This document shows, piece by piece, positions 1 through 8,673 of a stretch of 12,524 bases of DNA. Origin of the DNA: DATGIQ01 sp035295665 (lineage in GTDB: Bacteria > Planctomycetota > Planctomycetia > Gemmatales > Gemmataceae). The stretch covers positions 1 to 12,524 of the forward strand of contig DATGIQ010000697.1 in assembly GCA_035295665.1 (NCBI GenBank), written 5' to 3'. The notes under the pieces were generated by a model that was given only the letters and a program-made list of their open reading frames with translations, made no database searches and was not told where the DNA came from. Position numbers and translations under genes: made by a program. Position 1 is the first letter of the stretch, and each line of letters starts with the position of its first letter.

Positions 1-1093
1 CTTCCAAGGTTTCAGTCAATGTCCCAATCTGGTTGACCTTGATGAGCACGCTGTTGGCGATCCCGGCCGCAATCCCCCGGCGGAGGCGCTCGGGATTGGT
101 CACAAACAGGTCGTCACCAATCAATTGGATACGCCGTCCCAATCGGGACGTCAGGCTTCGCCAACCGTCCCAGTCATCTTCGGCCAGGCCGTCCTCGATG
201 CTGAGGATCGGATAACGATCCACCCACTTCTCGAGCAAATCAATCAGCGCCTCGGCGGAAAGTGCTGTTCCGGCTGTGATTCGCAAATGATAATGTCCGT
301 CGCGGTAAAACTGTGTGCTAGCGACATCGATCGCGATGGCGGCTTGTTGACCCGGGGCATACCCGGCGCGCTCGATGGCTTCGACGACGATCCCCAATGC
401 TTGCTCGTTGTCCTGGAGGCGGGGCCCGAACCCTCCCTCGTCACCCACCAGCACGCCCTCGAAGCCTCGCCTGATCAGCGTGGTGCTCACGGAACGGTAA
501 ATGTTCACGCTCATTTCGAGCGCTTCGAAAAACGAAGCCGCTCCGATGGGGAGCAGGAGAAAGTCCTGGAGATCCAGGTTACCCCCCGCGTGGAGACCGC
601 CGCTGATGAGATTCACCATCGGCAGGGGTATCCGTGGACCGCGCGGTCCCCCGCGCGCAAACGAATGATCCAGGAGGGAGCCGAGGTAACGCCACAACGG
701 CAGCTTCTGCCCGGTCGCCGCCGCATGGGCGCAGGCTAAGGAAACACCCAACAGGGCGTTGGCACCGAACCGGGACTTATTCGGAGTGCCGTCCAAGTCA
801 CAGAGCACGCGGTCAATGTGGGCTTGATCGGTAACGGCAAGCCCAAGCAAGTGGGGGGCGATGGATTCCTGGATGTTGGCCAAGGCCCGACGAACGCCTT
901 TGCCACCAAAATGCGCCAGTTCGCCGTCGCGGAGTTCAACCGCTTCGTGCCGGCCGGTGCTGGCGCCCGCAGGAACCAGGGCTCGCCCCCAAGCGCCGTC
1001 CTGGCAATGCACTTCCACTTCTACGGTTGGATTCCCGCGGCTATCGAGAACCTGTCGGGCATGAATGCGTTGGATAGATTGCGCACGAGCCAC
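1..1093 (-). CDS. eno: Enolase (phosphopyruvate hydratase), C-terminus cut by window edge
   Basis: Cytosolic enolase converts 2-phosphoglycerate to phosphoenolpyruvate in glycolysis. About 364 of the usual 430 or so residues are present; the C-terminus lies beyond base 1. Visible family motifs in order: RQVLDSRGNPTVEVEV near residues 13-28, the Mg loop PAGASTG (41-47), GGLHAGGNLDLQDF (about 165-178), GDEGGF, AIDVASTQFY, SIEDGLAEDDWDGW, GDDLFVTN and LIKVNQIGTLTE with the catalytic Lys. I chose the GTG start at 1093 because GGAGG lies 5 bases upstream and the protein then starts at the usual distance from the RQVLDSR motif. An in-frame ATG at 1147 would overlap the upstream kinase by 28 bases and has no ribosome site. 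Odd points: Asp177 replaces the catalytic Glu of the usual QEF motif, and Ala42 replaces Ser in the usual PSGASTG. It follows the kinase gene by 26 bases and is probably co-transcribed. Family assignment is very sure; whether it is the main glycolytic enzyme or a paralog is open. Confidence 0.95.
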   Translation of the reverse strand, partial: MARAQSIQRIHARQVLDSRGNPTVEVEVHCQDGAWGRALVPAGASTGRHEAVELRDGELAHFGGKGVRRALANIQESIAPHLLGLAVTDQAHIDRVLCDLDGTPNKSRFGANALLGVSLACAHAAATGQKLPLWRYLGSLLDHSFARGGPRGPRIPLPMVNLISGGLHAGGNLDLQDFLLLPIGAASFFEALEMSVNIYRSVSTTLIRRGFEGVLVGDEGGFGPRLQDNEQALGIVVEAIERAGYAPGQQAAIAIDVASTQFYRDGHYHLRITAGTALSAEALIDLLEKWVDRYPILSIEDGLAEDDWDGWRSLTSRLGRRIQLIGDDLFVTNPERLRRGIAAGIANSVLIKVNQIGTLTETLE

Positions 1094-1098
1094 GGATG

Positions 1099-1103
1099 CC
1101 TCC
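1099..1103 (-). promoter_or_regulatory. Ribosome binding site for enolase
   Basis: GGAGG on the minus strand, 5 bases before the GTG at 1093. It decides the start: the in-frame ATG at 1147 has no comparable site upstream. Confidence 0.7.
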
Positions 1104-1119
1104 GCATGCAGATGGCGTG

Positions 1120-2127
1120 TCAAGAACCGTTCAAGCAAGTTTCGCATAAGCCCAGCACAGTTTCCCAGTTGGCCGGCCGCTCCCAAAGAAGGCGTCGGCC
1201 CAGGCGCCGGACCGCCTCCCGCTTGGACTCCTCCGGCAAGTAATCGACCGGGCTGGTGCCATCGATTCGGGCCATGATGCATGCGGCCATGTGCTCAATG
1301 GCTTCTCTTTGCAGCTGTTCCAGCGACCGAAAGCCAATCACTTGTTCGTAGCCCCGCCAGAAGGCGCGCGTCAATTCGAAGTACCGCTCCTGGACCGGAA
1401 AGAACTTGATCGCCTTGAGCATCAGGTGACTCAGGAAAAAGCCGAGGTCCATCGTTGGGTCGCCGAAGTGGGCGGTTTCATAATCCACGAGGGTGAAACC
1501 TTGCGCGTGCGTCAAGATATTTTTCGGACTAAAATCACCGTGGCACAGAGCTAGCTTTCGGGTTCGCAGACGATTCACAATCGGCTCGATTGCTTCTGCA
1601 ACCTCCGGCCGGCGTTCCTGGATCCGAAGATAAAAGGGTTCAATCCGCAGCTGCTCAAAGACATGGTGATCTGCGAAGCGTTCAACCAGGCTGGGTGTGC
1701 GCGCGGTGCATTCATGCATCTGTCCCAGGATCTTCCCAGCTCGCTCTGCGACCTCCAGATCGACCTGGCCAGCAAGGAGTGTCTCCTTCCACACCTGGGA
1801 CGGCTGCGGTGCATGGCTCATGGCGAAGACAAAATTGGCGCGATCGCTGACGAGGATTTCCGGTACGATCGGTGCGGGAAGCAAGGCGTGCAGAAGCTCC
1901 ATGACTTCCTGCTCGCGATAGATCCGCTCAATATCACTGATCCAGGTATCGCGGGTTCGTAGCTGGGGGCGGGATTGTTTGAGCACGAACGTGAGGCCCG
2001 TTGTCACGACCCGCAGTACAAGATTGGAAACACCCCAGCCCAACGGCTCAACCCGAGCTGGTCCGGCGTCAATCCATCCTTGATGCCGCAGATAATCCAG
2101 GGCATTGTCAGCAGTCAACTCCAGCAT
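1120..2127 (-). CDS. APH-family small-molecule kinase (phosphotransferase)
   Basis: Aminoglycoside phosphotransferase/choline kinase fold protein, 335 residues from the ATG at 2127. Seen: a glycine-rich GWGVSN loop near residues 30-35, the ATP-binding Lys in FVLKQS (about 50), the catalytic loop HGDFSPKN (196-203, base Asp198, metal-binding Asn203) and the Asp of VDYE (215), the DFG equivalent. The fold transfers phosphate from ATP to a small hydroxyl compound. Members act on aminoglycosides, choline, homoserine, methylthioribose or fructosamine, and the substrate cannot be read from the sequence. The gene lies between an ABC ATPase and enolase, so a housekeeping sugar or metabolite kinase is as likely as resistance. 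A GTG at 2166 would add 13 basic residues and start 18 bases after the ABC stop. I prefer the ATG because the protein fold starts right after it, but neither start has a strong ribosome site. Confidence 0.85.
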   Translation of the reverse strand: MLELTADNALDYLRHQGWIDAGPARVEPLGWGVSNLVLRVVTTGLTFVLKQSRPQLRTRDTWISDIERIYREQEVMELLHALLPAPIVPEILVSDRANFVFAMSHAPQPSQVWKETLLAGQVDLEVAERAGKILGQMHECTARTPSLVERFADHHVFEQLRIEPFYLRIQERRPEVAEAIEPIVNRLRTRKLALCHGDFSPKNILTHAQGFTLVDYETAHFGDPTMDLGFFLSHLMLKAIKFFPVQERYFELTRAFWRGYEQVIGFRSLEQLQREAIEHMAACIMARIDGTSPVDYLPEESKREAVRRLGRRLLWERPANWETVLGLCETCLNGS

Positions 2128-2184
2128 GGGAAATCGTTCTCGTTTCGCGGCGGGCCGGCGAACCACGGCGAAACGGTCGCCATG

Positions 2185-3117
2185 TCAATTCGTAATCCCC
2201 TTCGTGATCGCCATGAAAACGTCTTCCAAATCGATTTCCTCTTCCCGAAGCATTTTCAAGTGGAAGCCATTCTTGACCAGGGTCTCCGCGATGAAGCTGC
2301 CATCATTCGCGCCATCGTCCAGCGTGACCCGCATCGTATCGCCATCCTTGAGCTCGACCTTGAGGACGTTCTGCAACCCTTCCAGGTGATCTTTCGCAGC
2401 ACTGATCCTCCCATCCGTAACGGCCACGTCCAACACCACGTGCTGCCGTACACGCCGAATCGCCGATTCGACATCGCCGTCAAAGAGCAATTTGCCGCGC
2501 TCGATGATGCCGATTTTGTTACAGATGTCCGCTAGCTCGGGAAGGATATGGCTGGAGACGAGAATGGTTTTTCCCATGTTGCGCAGCTCCTTGAGCAGGC
2601 CGCGCATCTCGATGCGGGCCCGCGGATCCAGACCGCTGGCCGGCTCGTCCAAAAGCAAGACCTGCGGTTCGTGGAGCAGGACCCTGGCCAGGCCGAGGCG
2701 TTGCGTCATGCCGCGGGACAAGCTGGTCACCAGGGCATCGCGCTTGTATCCGAGGTCCACCAGGTCGAGCACCTGATCGCACTTCTTGCGCCGTTCCGGT
2801 CCCTTGATGCGATACGCGGCCGCAAAGAATTCCAGATACTCGATGACCTTCATGTCGTCGTAAACGCCGAAGAAGTCGGGCATGTAGCCAATCAGGCGTC
2901 GAATCTCCTTGGCGCCATTGTAAATCGAATGGCCACATACGGACGCCTCTCCCCACGTGGGATTCAGCAGCGTGGCCAGGATGCGCATCGTCGTGGTCTT
3001 GCCGGCACCGTTGGGTCCGATGAAGCCGTAAACGTCGCCACGCTCCAATTTGATCGTCAGCCGATTCAGAGCGTAGAGGTCGCCATACATCTTCGTGAGA
3101 TCACGTGTTTCGATCAT
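2185..3117 (-). CDS. ABC transporter ATP-binding protein (ABC-2/multidrug or Nod/Gld type)
   Basis: Cytoplasmic ATPase of an ABC-2 type exporter, 310 residues. Seen: Walker A GPNGAGKT (34-41), a Q-loop region GYMPDFFGVYDDM where Asp81 sits in place of the usual Gln, signature LSRGM (133-137) in place of LSGGQ, Walker B VLLLDEP (153-159, catalytic Glu158), a D-loop SGLDPRA, and switch His190 in SSHI. The C-terminal 90 or so residues form the accessory domain common in this subfamily, which also often carries Asp at the Q-loop. The catalytic residues are intact, so it should hydrolyse ATP. No six-helix ABC-2 permease lies in the window. The gene upstream encodes an exported two-helix membrane protein that may be the partner. 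The substrate is unknown. Confidence 0.93.
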   Translation of the reverse strand: MIETRDLTKMYGDLYALNRLTIKLERGDVYGFIGPNGAGKTTTMRILATLLNPTWGEASVCGHSIYNGAKEIRRLIGYMPDFFGVYDDMKVIEYLEFFAAAYRIKGPERRKKCDQVLDLVDLGYKRDALVTSLSRGMTQRLGLARVLLHEPQVLLLDEPASGLDPRARIEMRGLLKELRNMGKTILVSSHILPELADICNKIGIIERGKLLFDGDVESAIRRVRQHVVLDVAVTDGRISAAKDHLEGLQNVLKVELKDGDTMRVTLDDGANDGSFIAETLVKNGFHLKMLREEEIDLEDVFMAITKGITN

Positions 3118-3159
3118 GTTCGCTCAGGGAAAATAGTTCGAGGTTGGTAGTTCATCGTT

Positions 3160-3177
3160 GGAAGCCCGAGAGCCTCC
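3160..3177 (-). other. Small hairpin between membrane protein and ABC gene
   Basis: On the minus strand GGAGGC and GCTTCC can form a 6-bp stem (one G-T pair) with a 6-base loop, 15 bases after the membrane protein stop. No run of T follows, so it is not a convincing terminator. It may be an mRNA processing or stability element, or chance. Confidence 0.25.
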
Positions 3178-3192
3178 CTCACGCCCCGGGGA

Positions 3193-5532
3193 TTAGTTGG
3201 CAGTCCGGATCGGGATGATCATGCGAACAAACGTCTCCTGTGTCAGCGTGCCCGAAAGCGGCGGACGGGCCTGACCCATGGCCGGCATCGATCCGAGCCA
3301 CAGCCGGGTCGGCGCGGCGCCGCCGGCGGTCAATGTCTCGGCCGCTCCTTCCTGGCGGGGAATGCGGCCAAACAAGACTACTTCATCTTTGTGCCGAAGC
3401 CGCCAACTCTGGTCGAGAAACCGCAGCGCGTTGTTGCGCTGGGCCTTGCGGTCAAATTGGTGGAAGAGTAGCCCTTTCACCACCGTTATCGTGGCGTCGG
3501 CCGGTGTCGTGGCATAGGGAAGCCGGGAAGCCGCCGCGTTGCGGCGGTACTGGGCCGGGACATCTTCGAGCCACTGCTCCATGCTCATTGCCTCTCTGCC
3601 GGCCGCATGAATGTTGGCTACGGTGACCGAGCCATCGGGCACCAGGCGGCCCAGCGAATACCATTTGGCATCCCCGCCGATACCGGTGTAAATCACCACA
3701 TCTTCCAGATCCACCGGCAGCCGGCTCGTGATCTTGCCGGACAGCAGCGACGATTCCTTGGAGCGTTGCAAATCGGCACTGATGATCGGCTGGGCCCGAT
3801 CCAATGGAGCTTGCCAGGATGCGGCAAACGACTTGGTGGACCAAACCTGAATCGGGACTCCGACCAAGCCATTCGCGTCTGGCAGATATTCGTAAGCCCG
3901 GCGGAACAGGCCCTGAGACTGCGCCCGGCCCGTACCGCCGTAGCTCATCTCCGGCCGAGCCATCCAGCTCAGAACCACCGAGGCGTTGGCGCCACTGCTC
4001 GCAGCAGTCGTGACCCATTCAGAGGAGGCCGGCTCCAGGCCAATGGTGTAGTGCTGGATGCGCGGACTGAAGATCGTAAACCACGTGTTGCCGACGAGCT
4101 GCTGTGTGTGCAGATCGACGTCCAGCAGGTCAACCTTGTTCACGCGCTGATCATTGCCTTTGAGCCAGTAAGCGGTGAAGTAAGCCGCCACGCTGATCGT
4201 GATCACCACGGTAGGGAAGGTGATCCAGGTCAGCTCGAGCCGCTTGAGGACTTTCTTGAGAAAGAAATAGTCGAGCGGTCCGACCACAAGGATGTAAAGC
4301 AAAATAAACAGTGCGACCCAGCCAAACGAGATGACCGGCACATCCTCGAAATCTTCGAGATTCATTTGCAATTGGCTGGCCCGGTCGAAGCCTTGCTGCT
4401 CGCCGTAGCGGTAGCCCGGTCGTTGGTTGCTCGGTTGGGGCGGCAGCCGCGGTGCGGTTTCGTCGAGGAGCTTCAGCCAAAATTCCTTGCGCGCCCCCGC
4501 GGCCCATTGTGCAAAGGGCGATTGCTGATCGAGATCCAGGGCCACGACGGTAACGCGCCCCAAACCATAAGCGCCCCGCTGAATCACGCGCGTGCCGTCC
4601 TGCTCTTCCAAGAGGGTTTCCGTCTCCCGGCCGGGTTTCGGTTTGAGATCCGCGAGGATAATCGGCGCCTTGGCATTCGCTGGGCTCTCCAAGGCGGAAT
4701 ACTGGGCACCGCTCCACTTGGCGACGCTCCGAACACGCGGCAGCCGCAGGGCGCCGTCAATCGAAACGGGGAGCATGGCCTGGATCACGTCGAGCTTGGA
4801 GACGAGGTCCTGGTTGCGGCCCACGGAGAGGAGGAGCCGCCCGCCGCGCCGCACCCACTCGGCGAGCGCCTCTTTGCGGCCTTCTCGTTCGTTGAGAAGA
4901 GAGGTCACAAAATCCCGGTTGCCCGTGGACAAGATCAACAGGTCAACCGCATCGTAGGCAAACCAGCGGTTGGGCAACATCCGGATATCGTCGATCTGCA
5001 AGAGACGGCGGGGGTTGTTTTCCCGGGGCATGGGACTGTCCTCGGCGTCGGCTTTGGACGCCGGGTTCAGAGCCGTCCGCAACCCCGGTAGATTGGCGCC
5101 CAGCGCCAAATAGAGCTGCTGGTCCAGCTGCAAGGCCAGGAATTGCGCCTCCTTGGTGGCGACGATTCGGTCATCGATACGTACCCGCGCCGTGACCTCG
5201 CTGGTCGCGCTTCCCGGCTTGGTGAAGCCAAGGACGGTTTCCTGGTCATTGGGTCCCAGCTGCGGCAGAGGAATGGTGTAGTGGTTCGGTACATCGTCGC
5301 TATCGACCGATTCGATGATGACCTCGCCCCGCGGCGTTCCCTCCGGGCCGGCCATGACCGTCACATAAACCGGGGCCCAGAAGCCCGACTTGAACTCAGC
5401 AATTGGTGCACTCGAGCCGAAACCGACCTGGATCGACTCGATGCGGATTTGGATTCGAGGTTGAGCCTTGCCGGCCGCGGCCTGGAACAGGAGAAGGCCG
5501 GCCGCCATGCATGCCAAGGCGAGATTACGCAT
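3193..5532 (-). CDS. Exported membrane protein with GATase-like domain, function unknown
   Basis: 779 residues. An N-terminal signal peptide (residues 1 to about 23, ending GKA-QP) is followed by a beta-rich exported domain (24-150). Next is a region like class I glutamine amidotransferase-fold domains (about 190-345): AYDAVDLLILS, then ALAEWVRRGGRLLLSVG and a later GLGRVTVVALDL. I do not see a catalytic Cys-His pair, so it is probably a binding domain. Two membrane helices follow (about 401-420 and 438-457) with a charged linker KKVLKRLE between them. A beta-rich C-terminal part (about 465-779) has no motif I recognise. Such proteins often stand next to ABC-2 ATPases in large-genome bacteria, and here the ABC ATPase gene follows after 75 bases. 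I infer an exported or periplasm-facing partner of that ABC system. The specific function is not known. Confidence 0.8.
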   Translation of the reverse strand: MRNLALACMAAGLLLFQAAAGKAQPRIQIRIESIQVGFGSSAPIAEFKSGFWAPVYVTVMAGPEGTPRGEVIIESVDSDDVPNHYTIPLPQLGPNDQETVLGFTKPGSATSEVTARVRIDDRIVATKEAQFLALQLDQQLYLALGANLPGLRTALNPASKADAEDSPMPRENNPRRLLQIDDIRMLPNRWFAYDAVDLLILSTGNRDFVTSLLNEREGRKEALAEWVRRGGRLLLSVGRNQDLVSKLDVIQAMLPVSIDGALRLPRVRSVAKWSGAQYSALESPANAKAPIILADLKPKPGRETETLLEEQDGTRVIQRGAYGLGRVTVVALDLDQQSPFAQWAAGARKEFWLKLLDETAPRLPPQPSNQRPGYRYGEQQGFDRASQLQMNLEDFEDVPVISFGWVALFILLYILVVGPLDYFFLKKVLKRLELTWITFPTVVITISVAAYFTAYWLKGNDQRVNKVDLLDVDLHTQQLVGNTWFTIFSPRIQHYTIGLEPASSEWVTTAASSGANASVVLSWMARPEMSYGGTGRAQSQGLFRRAYEYLPDANGLVGVPIQVWSTKSFAASWQAPLDRAQPIISADLQRSKESSLLSGKITSRLPVDLEDVVIYTGIGGDAKWYSLGRLVPDGSVTVANIHAAGREAMSMEQWLEDVPAQYRRNAAASRLPYATTPADATITVVKGLLFHQFDRKAQRNNALRFLDQSWRLRHKDEVVLFGRIPRQEGAAETLTAGGAAPTRLWLGSMPAMGQARPPLSGTLTQETFVRMIIPIRTAN

Positions 5533-5560
5533 AGGGGATCCGATGGTCTAGTCAGAATGC

Positions 5561-5866
5561 CTAAGGTTTTTCTGCTTGATCGCACACACAAGGAGTCTTC
5601 CGGCAACCGGGGCAGCCGTGGCCATATTTGGCCTGAATGGCGGCATCGAGATCGACGCCCACGATGTTGGCCATCGTGGCTAACCAGGCCAGCACGTCGG
5701 CGAACTCCTCGGCCTGGGACTTGGCATCGCCGCCGCGCAGCGCCGCCGCCAACTCGCCGACCTCTTCCATGAACCACATGAACGTTCCTTCAACCCCACG
5801 GCGGCGATCCTTCTGATCATATGTATCCCGAATCAGTTGCTGTAGTTGCTCCAGGGAAAAGGTCAT
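5561..5866 (-). CDS. MazG-like nucleotide pyrophosphohydrolase with Cys-rich tail
   Basis: 101 residues, the usual size of a single-domain MazG-like protein of the all-alpha NTP pyrophosphatase superfamily, which cleaves (d)NTPs to monophosphate and pyrophosphate and is thought to clean nucleotide pools. Seen: the metal-binding helix motifs EEVGE (34-38) and EEFAD (53-57), spaced as in the family. After the helical domain, residues 81-95 (YGHGCPGCRKTPCVC) carry Cys85, Cys88, Cys93 and Cys95, a likely zinc knuckle; tails of this kind occur in some MazG-like proteins. The start is well supported: AGGGA lies a few bases before ATG 5866. It sits 40 bases after the TPR gene and 28 bases before the membrane protein, so it is probably in the same transcript. 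The true substrate is unknown. Confidence 0.9.
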   Translation of the reverse strand: MTFSLEQLQQLIRDTYDQKDRRRGVEGTFMWFMEEVGELAAALRGGDAKSQAEEFADVLAWLATMANIVGVDLDAAIQAKYGHGCPGCRKTPCVCDQAEKP

Positions 5867-5906
5867 TCTATTCCCTATTCGATATTATTGGTTGTGAATT
5901 TCGATT

Positions 5907-8561
5907 TCAGAAATCAAGAATTTGGTGTAGTTTTTCCCATTCGCTCGATTTGTTCTGGCCGAGGAGCGCTTGCTGGAGGAACTCGCGCGCCTCGGCGTCC
6001 CGCACATCGATTTCTAGGGCCTCCCGGGCATACCGCTCCGCTTCGCGGTGCCGTCCCGCGTCCAGGAGCATCTTGGCCAACCGCTTTCGCTGGTCGAGAT
6101 CATCGGCGTCGGTCGCGACCAGTTTTTCCAGCATGCTGATCTGCTTAGCCTTATCGCCAGCTTGAGCGTAAACGCGGACCAGCTCGATCATCCATTTACT
6201 CTCATACGGTTCCTTGCGATGGGCCAGTTCGTAGATATCGGCTGCCTTGGTGAAATCTCGGGCCTCAAAATAGAGCTTCCCAAGCGATTGTAACACCTTC
6301 GGCTCCGGAGTCTGCCGATCCAGGGCCGCTTCCAGCAGTGTGCGGACCGCCTCATCTTCACCGGCATCCTGTAGGAGGCGCGCCTTAACATAGGACGCCA
6401 GCGGATGGGCAGCTTTCTTGGCCAGCACCGCGTCCGCCAGCTTGCGCGCCTCCTTTCGATCCTGGCGAATCAGATACTGCTCCGCAAGACGTGCCGCCAC
6501 GTCCAGGTTGTCTGGTTCCGCCTCGTGCGCTCTCTGCAATTGGCTGTAGGTCATGCGCTTGGTGATGGGTCCGCTTGCCATTTCGCTTACCGTTTCCTCC
6601 AAAAAGGCCCGATACCCATCTTCAAAGCTCTTCTTGTCGACATGGCATACCTGGGAAATGGCGGAAGCCGTGTTGCGACCATCGCGGTACGCGCTCAGGA
6701 GTTGGCTCACTGCCGTCGGACCGTACTTGGTGGTCAAATACTCCACGTAAAGCTGGCCTTGGCAATAGGCCATCTGCCAGTCCAGCGGCGATTGGGGCCG
6801 GATGAAGCCCAGATCGATCTTGTCCAAATCCATCAAATCATTCGTTGCCACCCGTTCGCGGAGGAGCTGATTCCAAAGCTGCGGACGGGGAAAGCCCTCG
6901 TTGGTCACGGCCAGTCCTTCGGTCAGCCAGTGGGGAACCTGGAAGCGCGTTTGTTCAAGATTGAAAATATGGACCAGCTCATGGCGGAGAACCCGTGCCC
7001 AGTTGAAAGGCCTGCGGATCCCTTTGCCGTACGGCGAGGCCATGGCGATCACCCGGCCGGTGCAGGCTCCGACCGTGTGCAGATCGGGCAAGGCAATCGT
7101 TCGGCCACTGAACATTTCATGACTATCGAACACTTCGATCAGAATCGGTCCGGGGAGACGGTAGCCAAACCGTTCTGCCAGTTGCGCGTAGATGTCTTCG
7201 AGATACGGAGCCATGTAGCGGGCCAGGCGGCGATCGGTCTGGGGATCGTAGCGGAGCTGAAAATGTTCCGTGCGGAGCGTGTCGTATTTTTCCAGATGCT
7301 GGAGCACCTTCAGACTATTGGCCACCCGGACATTGAACTCGTCCGCCTTGAACGCTTTCGTAAGCATGTCCAGGGCTTCTTTTTCTCTTCCCAGCCGCAT
7401 GTACAACAGGCCAAGGCTGTTGCGCGGCCCAGGCAATTCGGGCCGAAGGTCGAGCGCCTTTTTGTAATATCTCTCGGCGGCATCGAATTGGCGGCGTTCT
7501 TCCAGCCGTTCGGCCAGCTCGTCGTAAAAGACGCCTGGCTTCGGATCCTGGCGTTCCACTTCTTGCTCGAGCTGCTCGAACCCGCGCGAATCCCGGCGGA
7601 GATAAAGGCAGCAGGCACTCCGGCCAAGGGTGCTCTCCTGCCGGGGATTGATCGTGCGGGCGTGGTCCAAGAGGCGCGTAGCCGCGTCCAGGTCGCCGAC
7701 CATAAAGGAAATATCGGCGCGCAAGCGAAGCGCTTCGGGCAAGTTGGGATTGATCTGAAGCGCCCGTTCCGCGAAGCGTTCGGCGTCCTTGACCTCGTAT
7801 TTTTGCAATGCGGCGATCCCCTTACCGACCAATGCTTCCGCGGCATTGGGGTTGATGGCGAGCGCTTTGTCAAATGCGTCCAGGGCCTCACCGCGGTTAT
7901 ATTTTTCCAGGAGCAGCATGCCCGCCTGGAATTCGGCCGGCCAAAAGTCTTTCTCGTTCTTCAGGGCATCGCCGTACACATCGTTGAGAATGATCCGAAA
8001 CTGATCCGAAAGATTGTGCCAGCGCGCGTTTTCCGTGCCCGCCAGGCCAACGAGGAGAAGCTCTTCGGGATCCTTGATGTCATCTTCTTTGTCGCTGCGC
8101 TCGGTGTAGGTGCGCACAAACCAGCGAAATTCGCTATCGGCCAGTTTGAAATCGGCGCGATCGCGGGCCACTTGACCACGGATCCAGCGCGCGAGGAATT
8201 GCCCAGGCTTCAAGGCCAAGGCCTTGTCAGCCGCCTGCCCGGCGTCGGCCCAGCGGCCACGCAGGTAAAGCAACTCGGCCCGGCGGGCATGAAGCTCGGC
8301 GCTATCCAGATGTTGGGCGAGGGCGGCATCGAGGACTTCAAGGGCCCGATCATATTCTCCCTGACTCTGCAGGGTTCGGCTCAACCCGATGCTCGCCGAC
8401 GGTTTTTGCTGATCCTCCCTGGCCAGCGCCTCATACAGGGTGCGGGCCTCCTGGTAGTTGCCATGCAACCAGCGCTGGCGAGCTTCCTTCAGGCTTGGGC
8501 CGTCCGCCCGGGCCAGGGAAATGGACAGGATGAGGAGCACAGCGGCGTAGAGATTCTTCAT
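5907..8561 (-). CDS. Secreted TPR-repeat protein with gluzincin-type peptidase (MA-like) domain
   Basis: 884 residues from the ATG at 8561, which directly starts a signal peptide (KNLYAAVLLILSISLARA, cleavage likely after Ala18). A TTG at 8630 would extend it by 23 residues but would place the hydrophobic segment internally, so I reject that start. TPR-like helical repeats fill about residues 25-430 (for example the segments ending in ALAINPNAAEA, ALQINPNLPEA and ALDLRPELPGP) and return at about 670-870. Between them lies a metallopeptidase domain (about 430-660): HELVH at 527-531 with a WLTEGLA motif whose Glu548 is the expected third zinc ligand. The family (peptidase MA-like, gluzincin clan) suggests an extracytoplasmic zinc peptidase held by protein-binding TPR arms. 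Substrate unknown. First gene of the left-hand cluster; its upstream region faces the plus-strand riboswitch module. Confidence 0.88.
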   Translation of the reverse strand: MKNLYAAVLLILSISLARADGPSLKEARQRWLHGNYQEARTLYEALAREDQQKPSASIGLSRTLQSQGEYDRALEVLDAALAQHLDSAELHARRAELLYLRGRWADAGQAADKALALKPGQFLARWIRGQVARDRADFKLADSEFRWFVRTYTERSDKEDDIKDPEELLLVGLAGTENARWHNLSDQFRIILNDVYGDALKNEKDFWPAEFQAGMLLLEKYNRGEALDAFDKALAINPNAAEALVGKGIAALQKYEVKDAERFAERALQINPNLPEALRLRADISFMVGDLDAATRLLDHARTINPRQESTLGRSACCLYLRRDSRGFEQLEQEVERQDPKPGVFYDELAERLEERRQFDAAERYYKKALDLRPELPGPRNSLGLLYMRLGREKEALDMLTKAFKADEFNVRVANSLKVLQHLEKYDTLRTEHFQLRYDPQTDRRLARYMAPYLEDIYAQLAERFGYRLPGPILIEVFDSHEMFSGRTIALPDLHTVGACTGRVIAMASPYGKGIRRPFNWARVLRHELVHIFNLEQTRFQVPHWLTEGLAVTNEGFPRPQLWNQLLRERVATNDLMDLDKIDLGFIRPQSPLDWQMAYCQGQLYVEYLTTKYGPTAVSQLLSAYRDGRNTASAISQVCHVDKKSFEDGYRAFLEETVSEMASGPITKRMTYSQLQRAHEAEPDNLDVAARLAEQYLIRQDRKEARKLADAVLAKKAAHPLASYVKARLLQDAGEDEAVRTLLEAALDRQTPEPKVLQSLGKLYFEARDFTKAADIYELAHRKEPYESKWMIELVRVYAQAGDKAKQISMLEKLVATDADDLDQRKRLAKMLLDAGRHREAERYAREALEIDVRDAEAREFLQQALLGQNKSSEWEKLHQILDF

Positions 8562-8601
8562 CACGACCGTCCGGCAGAGGGTGGAAAATCTCCCGCCGTT
8601 T

Positions 8602-8630
8602 ACGTTAGCGAGGGCCAGAAGAAAACGCAA
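8602..8630 (-). promoter_or_regulatory. Possible sigma70-like promoter for the left gene cluster
   Basis: On the minus strand TTGCGT and TAACGT are separated by exactly 17 bases, 41 bases before the TPR ATG. Each box matches the consensus only in part, so this is a weak candidate. Confidence 0.22.
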
Positions 8631-8673
8631 GGAAGCTCGCCGCGGAGCCCCGATTCAGCTCCGGCAAAAACAT

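Noticed and set aside
1120..2127. Aminoglycoside resistance gene
   Set aside because: The APH fold alone does not show resistance; the setting beside enolase and an ABC gene and the lack of any mobile element favour a metabolic kinase.
3607..5091. Plus-strand open frame of 494 codons opposite the membrane protein
   Set aside because: No domain, no ribosome site, and antisense to a gene with a signal peptide and membrane helices.
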